DNA of 64,000 nt from Nannocystis punicea (GTDB taxonomy: Bacteria > Myxococcota_A > Polyangia > Nannocystales > Nannocystaceae): positions 8,282,001-8,346,000 of the forward strand of contig NZ_CP114040.1 of NCBI RefSeq assembly GCF_026965555.1, given 5' to 3'. A program made the position numbers and the translations under genes. Numbering within the stretch: the first letter of the stretch is position 1; every line of letters begins with the position of its first letter. Under the pieces are notes generated by a model, which saw only the letters and a program-made list of their open reading frames with translations, was not told the DNA's origin and searched no databases. Shown in pieces: positions 60,801 to 64,000 of the stretch.

Positions 60801-61069
60801 TCCACCGAGCGAGCATGTCGCGCCGACCGAACAGCGACGGCCCGCCCTCGCGCCCGTACGCCCGCGACCACCCGACTGCGACCCTGTCGAGCAGGAGCCT
60901 GTCGTCGACGCGGTACTCGCAGATCCACCCGTCCCAGCAATGCGTGCCGACGAAGCGGAGCGGGAGGCCGTGCGCCTTCGGATCGAACCTCTGCCAGTCG
61001 CCCGTCAGCCTCCGCGAATTCGAACACCTCGCCCCCGACCCGCAGGATCGTCGCCAGCTGCTCGGTCAT
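60750..61069 (-). pseudogene. Frameshifted relic of a small protein gene
   Basis: An ATG at 61067-61069 begins MTEQLATILRVGGEVFEFAE, a plausible start. Around 61005-61015 the coding-like reading changes frame and continues LTGDWQRFDPKAHGLPLRFV, GTHCWDGWICEYRVDDRLLL and DRVAVGWSRAYGREGGPSLF. The second frame has good codon bias, balanced composition and clear strands. It then runs into a 14-bp array (60745-60800) with no proper end. A single-base indel plus array insertion would explain this. An alternative is a sequencing error with a longer intact gene. Confidence 0.55.
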
Positions 61070-61205
61070 CCCCACCTCCCGGGCTCACGCCCGCGCGCCG
61101 GTTGGTCGAGCACCGCGAACGCCGGCTTGCACCGCCGGTGCAGCCCGTCGATCAGCACCGACCTCTCGGCGAATATCAGCAGCACGCCGGTTCGGGTCCC
61201 CGTCA
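61066..61205 (-). pseudogene. Short MBL-like gene fragment
   Basis: Just after the MYXO-CTERM gene, the reverse strand reads VLLIFAERSVLIDGLHRRCK, then PAFAVLDQPARGREPGRWG and a TGA overlapping the next ATG. The first part resembles the opening strands of MBL-fold proteins (VLLIF...SVLIDGL). No metal-binding motif follows. It is probably the remaining 5' end of a lost gene, or a chance frame. Confidence 0.35.
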
Positions 61206-61757
61206 GCGCCGCCGCCGGCGCAGCAGCGCGAGCCCCAGCACCAGCCATCCGGCCCCGCCGCCCGCGTCGCCCACCGCGCACGAGCTCGTGGCCGGCTTCG
61301 CGGGCTCGCTCGCGGCGTTCGCGGGCGCAGGCGCAGGCGCCGGCGCAGACACAGGCGCCGGCGCGGGCGCAGGCGCGGGCGCAGGCGCCGGCGCGGGCTC
61401 AGACGCCGGCGCAGGTGCAGGCGCAGGCGGCGTCTTCCCGCCCGGCGACCAGCTGCCGGTCGCGCCCGGCGGGCAGAACAGCTCGCGCCCGCTGTAGTTG
61501 CCGCCGTTGCTGCAGCGCCGCTGCAGCCCCTTCGCCTTCACGGCCACGCGGCAGTCCTCGCCGACGAGCTTCCACTCCGCCTCCGGCTGCCCCGGCTCGA
61601 ACGCGTAATCGCAGAACTCCCCCGTGGGGCACTGCTCGGCCTGCGAACAGTGAGCATTCGGCGAGTCCGGATCGGGCGGAATGTCGGCCAGCGCGACGGC
61701 CGGCATGCATGCGATCGCCATCGCGGCGAGGACGACCTTGAAGGCGCGGGTGCTCAT
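61203..61757 (-). CDS. MYXO-CTERM-type surface protein with Ala-Pro repeat
   Basis: The ATG at 61755-61757 (or 61764-61766) gives about 184 residues starting MSTRAFKVVLAAMAIACMPA, a signal peptide. A Cys-rich domain follows: CSQAEQCPTGEFCDYAFEPG and EDCRVAVKAKGLQRRCSNGG. Residues about 110-150 are a PAPAPAPAPA repeat with Glu and Ser interruptions. The C-terminus has the MYXO-CTERM pattern: SSCAVGDAGGGAGWLVLGLA and a final LLRRRRR. In myxobacteria this tail directs sorting to the outer surface after cleavage near the cysteine. The repeat suggests a spacer between domain and anchor. Confidence 0.85.
   Translation of the reverse strand: MSTRAFKVVLAAMAIACMPAVALADIPPDPDSPNAHCSQAEQCPTGEFCDYAFEPGQPEAEWKLVGEDCRVAVKAKGLQRRCSNGGNYSGRELFCPPGATGSWSPGGKTPPAPAPAPASEPAPAPAPAPAPAPAPVSAPAPAPAPANAASEPAKPATSSCAVGDAGGGAGWLVLGLALLRRRRR
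61325..61430. repeat. Short-period GC repeat coding for Ala-Pro
   Basis: A GCGGGCGCAG-like hexamer repeat with variants encodes the (PA)n spacer of the MYXO-CTERM protein. Such low-complexity tracts are slip-prone, so its length may vary between strains. Confidence 0.6.
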
Positions 61758-61948
61758 CTCCGGCATGATAACGAATCCGCGGCGCCCGAACACCCGCGCG
61801 GTTCTGCCCCGCCGGCGCCCCAGGACCGCGCCGCCGTCCTGTCGACCCCTCCCGACGCGGGCGGGACCGGCGAATCACTGCCATCATTCGCGCTCTTCGC
61901 CTGGCGATCGCGTCATTCGGCGGAGAATCGACACACCGCGGATACGCC

Positions 61949-62700
61949 TCACTGCGCGGTGTAGCCGCCGTCCACCGGATAGAAGCCGCCGGTGACGAAC
62001 GAGGCGCGGTCGGACAGCAGGAAGGCCACCAGCTCGGCGACCTCCCCGCGCTCGGCCATGCGGCCCATCGGGTGGACCGCTGCGAATTGGGCGCGGACCT
62101 CCTCCGGCATCTCCGCGATCCGCGGAGTGTTGACATAGCCCGGGCCGACCGCGTTCACCCGCACGCCCTTCGTCGCGTACTCGAGCGCCGCGCTGCGCGT
62201 GAGGCCGAGGACCCCGTGCTTGGCCGCCGTGTACGCCCCAGGCCCGCCAGCCCGACCACCCCGTTCGCGGACGACAGGTTGACGATCGCCCCGCCGCCGC
62301 TCTGCACGATCGTCGGCAGCTGGTACTTCATCCCGAAGAAGGTACCGCCGAGGTCGGTGTCGATCACCTCGCGCCAGTCCTCGAGCGTCGAGTCCGCGAT
62401 CGTCACCCCGGCGGGGCCGGTGATGCCCGCATTGTTGACCGCGAGGTGCAGCCCGCCGAATCGCTCCACCGCGGCCTGCACCGCCGCGCGCACCGCCTCC
62501 GGGTCGCGCACGTCGACCTCCACGGCGGCCGCGCGCCGCCCCGAGGGATCGAGGCGCGAGGCGAGCTTCAGCACCCCCTCCATTCGCCGCCCCGCGGCCA
62601 CCACCGCGGCCCCGAGCGCGTAGAGCTTCTCGGCGATGGCCTCTCCCAGACCGGTGGCGGCGCCGGTGACGATTGCGACCTTACCCGTGAATTCCGGCAT
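61949..62700 (-). pseudogene. SDR-family oxidoreductase with one frameshift
   Basis: The ATG at 62698-62700 starts MPEFTGKVAIVTGAATGLGE, the cofactor-binding motif TGxxxGxG. The frame continues with HLAVNNAGITGPAGVTIADS and IVNLSSANGVVGLAG. Near 62236-62240 the reading shifts by one base: the next frame gives AYTAAKHGVLGLTRSAALEY, the YxxxK catalytic motif, then VRVNAVGPGYVNTPRIAEMP and GGFYPVDGGYTAQ. Together they form a normal 250-residue SDR. A short C run (four C on the plus strand) lies at the junction, so a lost base is likely. Either the gene is broken or the sequence has an error. Confidence 0.85.
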
Positions 62701-62753
62701 GGCACCGCGAGCGTACGGCACCTTCGATCGAACGCAACTCGCGGTCCCCATGC

Positions 62754-64000
62754 TCAGGGTTCGGCCGACGAGGTCATCGTCTCGTGGTGGATCTGCTCGG
62801 CCGGCACACCCAGCCGCTCGAGGTCCTCCTGCACCGCCGCCATGAAGGCGAGCGGACCGCACAGATACACGTCGACGTCGCGGCCCGGGAGCAGCGCCGC
62901 GAGCCTGGCGGCGTCGAGCCGGCCGGGCGCGTCGAAGTCGACGCCGGGCCGATCTTCGGGGCGCGGGCGGCTGTACTGCACGTGCAGCGCGACGCGCGGG
63001 CTTCGTCGCGCCCACTCGCGGATCTCGTCGGCGAACGGGTGATGCCGGCCGTCGCGCGCCGCGTGGACGAACAGCACCCGGCGCGGATCGTCGCCGCCAA
63101 CCAGCGCCGCGAGCATCGACAGCAGCGGCGTGACCCCGATGCCGGCGCCGATCAGGACGATCGGCCGCGCTCCGGGTGCGACCGTGAATTCCCCCGCGGG
63201 GGCGCGCACCACCAGGCCGTGACCGACCTCGACAGTGTCGTGCAGGAACCGCGAGGCCAAACCGCGCTCGTGACGCTTGATCGAGAGGCGATAAGCGGCC
63301 TCGTCCGGACCGCTGGACAGCGAATAGGTGCGCTGCACCGGATCGCGCGAGCCCGGGATCGCCAGCGCGATCGGCAGGTGTTGCCCGGCGCGAAACTGCG
63401 GCAGCGGTGCGCCGTCCGGCGAGCCCAGCAGGAACGAGACGACATCGTCGCTCTCGCGCCGCTTCGCCAGCACGCGCAGAGTCCGGCTCGCCTCGCCGTC
63501 CGCGCTCCAGCGCAGCGGGAGCGCCGTCGGGCGCAGGACGGCCTCGTCGAGCTCGAACACCAGCAGGCGCTGGGCGCCCGGGTGGCGGGCCACGTCCGGC
63601 GAGTCCCAATCGATCGTCACGCGGCCGGTCAATTGCAGCACCCCGCCGCGCGCGAAGTCGACGAACAGCAGGCCGGCGCGGCCGTCGAGCAGGAGATTGC
63701 CGACGGTATTGAAGTGATTGTTGCCGGCGTAGTCGGGGAACCGCAGGCGCCGGTCGTCGCAGACCTCGACGAAGCCGCGCGGGCCGCCGCGGTGCGAGGC
63801 GTCCATGCCGAACGACGCGGCCTCGCCGGCGCCGCGGTGGCCGCTGGCGAGGAAGAGGGTGTCGGCCGCGGCGATCTGCTCGCGCATCGCCGGCGTGAAC
63901 GACCGCGACCGCACCGCAGGCGCTGCGATCGAATCCACCCAGCGCCAGCGCCGCTCGTGGATGTGCTGCGGACAATTGCCGAACGTCTGCTCGACGCGCA
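62754..64000 (-). CDS. PNPOx-FNR flavin oxidoreductase (cut by window edge)
   Basis: The reading frame continues past a GTG at 63938 to the right edge, where QTFGNCPQHIHERRWRW belongs to the same protein, so its start lies outside. The first part is a PNPOx-like FMN-binding domain: RGFVEVCDDRRLRFPDYAGN, then NHFNTVGNLLLDGRAGLLFV. The second is a ferredoxin-reductase-type FAD/NAD domain: RTYSLSSGPDEAAYRLSIKR, VLIGAGIGVTPLLSMLAALV and VDVYLCGPLAFMAA. It ends without the 2Fe-2S domain found in longer relatives. Fusions of this kind move electrons from NAD(P)H; the acceptor is unknown. Confidence 0.85.
   Translation of the reverse strand, partial: RVEQTFGNCPQHIHERRWRWVDSIAAPAVRSRSFTPAMREQIAAADTLFLASGHRGAGEAASFGMDASHRGGPRGFVEVCDDRRLRFPDYAGNNHFNTVGNLLLDGRAGLLFVDFARGGVLQLTGRVTIDWDSPDVARHPGAQRLLVFELDEAVLRPTALPLRWSADGEASRTLRVLAKRRESDDVVSFLLGSPDGAPLPQFRAGQHLPIALAIPGSRDPVQRTYSLSSGPDEAAYRLSIKRHERGLASRFLHDTVEVGHGLVVRAPAGEFTVAPGARPIVLIGAGIGVTPLLSMLAALVGGDDPRRVLFVHAARDGRHHPFADEIREWARRSPRVALHVQYSRPRPEDRPGVDFDAPGRLDAARLAALLPGRDVDVYLCGPLAFMAAVQEDLERLGVPAEQIHHETMTSSAEP

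Overview
The window is a very GC-rich chromosomal segment whose codons nearly always end in G or C. It looks like a myxobacterium, most likely of the Nannocystis group. The main signs are a series of lipoproteins with long Ser/Thr/Gly/Pro linkers, a protein ending in a MYXO-CTERM-like sorting tail, a Ser/Thr kinase with TPR repeats, a giant pseudokinase-AAA-GAF-PAS-STAS regulator, orphan response regulators, and proteins with CC-x(n)-WD-x(n)-C repeats. The taxonomic placement is an inference. No rRNA, tRNA, CRISPR array, insertion sequence or phage gene was recognised.

Layout. 1-3.2 kb: a glycosyltransferase cut by the left edge, an overlapping MFS exporter, a DUF6176-like protein and a cyclophilin lipoprotein. 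3.2-12.6 kb: VIT/vWA and vWA surface proteins, a small secreted protein with an internal 30-bp duplication, a collapsed histidine kinase still joined to its response regulator, a P460-like haem lipoprotein and another lipoprotein. 12.9-31.7 kb: sugar acetyltransferase, FHA-LuxR regulator, Cys-rich lipoprotein, Ser/Thr kinase, small membrane proteins, MBL-fold lipoprotein, LysR regulator, M23 peptidase, IgGFc-binding-like lipoprotein, an ATP-grasp enzyme and oligopeptidase B. 31.7-35.8 kb: a compact minus-strand group with a class V aminotransferase/cysteine desulfurase, an O-methyltransferase, a 58-aa peptide and an adenylate-forming ligase carrying a PqqD-like peptide-binding domain. 35.9-49.4 kb: Sel1-like protein, lipoproteins, P450, a frameshifted relic, XRE regulator with a palindromic operator candidate, thioesterase, two adjacent D-Ala-D-Ala-ligase-type ATP-grasp enzymes, a response regulator and topoisomerase IB. 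49.4-64 kb: the giant signalling protein, thioesterase, glutathione S-transferase, a 1510-aa HEAT-repeat protein, relics, a MYXO-CTERM protein, a frameshifted SDR and a flavin oxidoreductase cut by the right edge.

Two things stand out. First, at least 22 sites carry short arrays of a degenerate unit close to RGRCATGYCYCnnn, with the RCATGY core recurring every 14 bp. They lie between convergent genes and also inside genes, five of them inside the HEAT-repeat gene. Second, the 31.7-35.8 kb cluster has the parts expected of a RiPP-like pathway: a small peptide whose 3' end overlaps the start of a ligase with a peptide-recognition domain, plus methyl-transfer and possibly sulfur-transfer enzymes. 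Its product and function are unknown.
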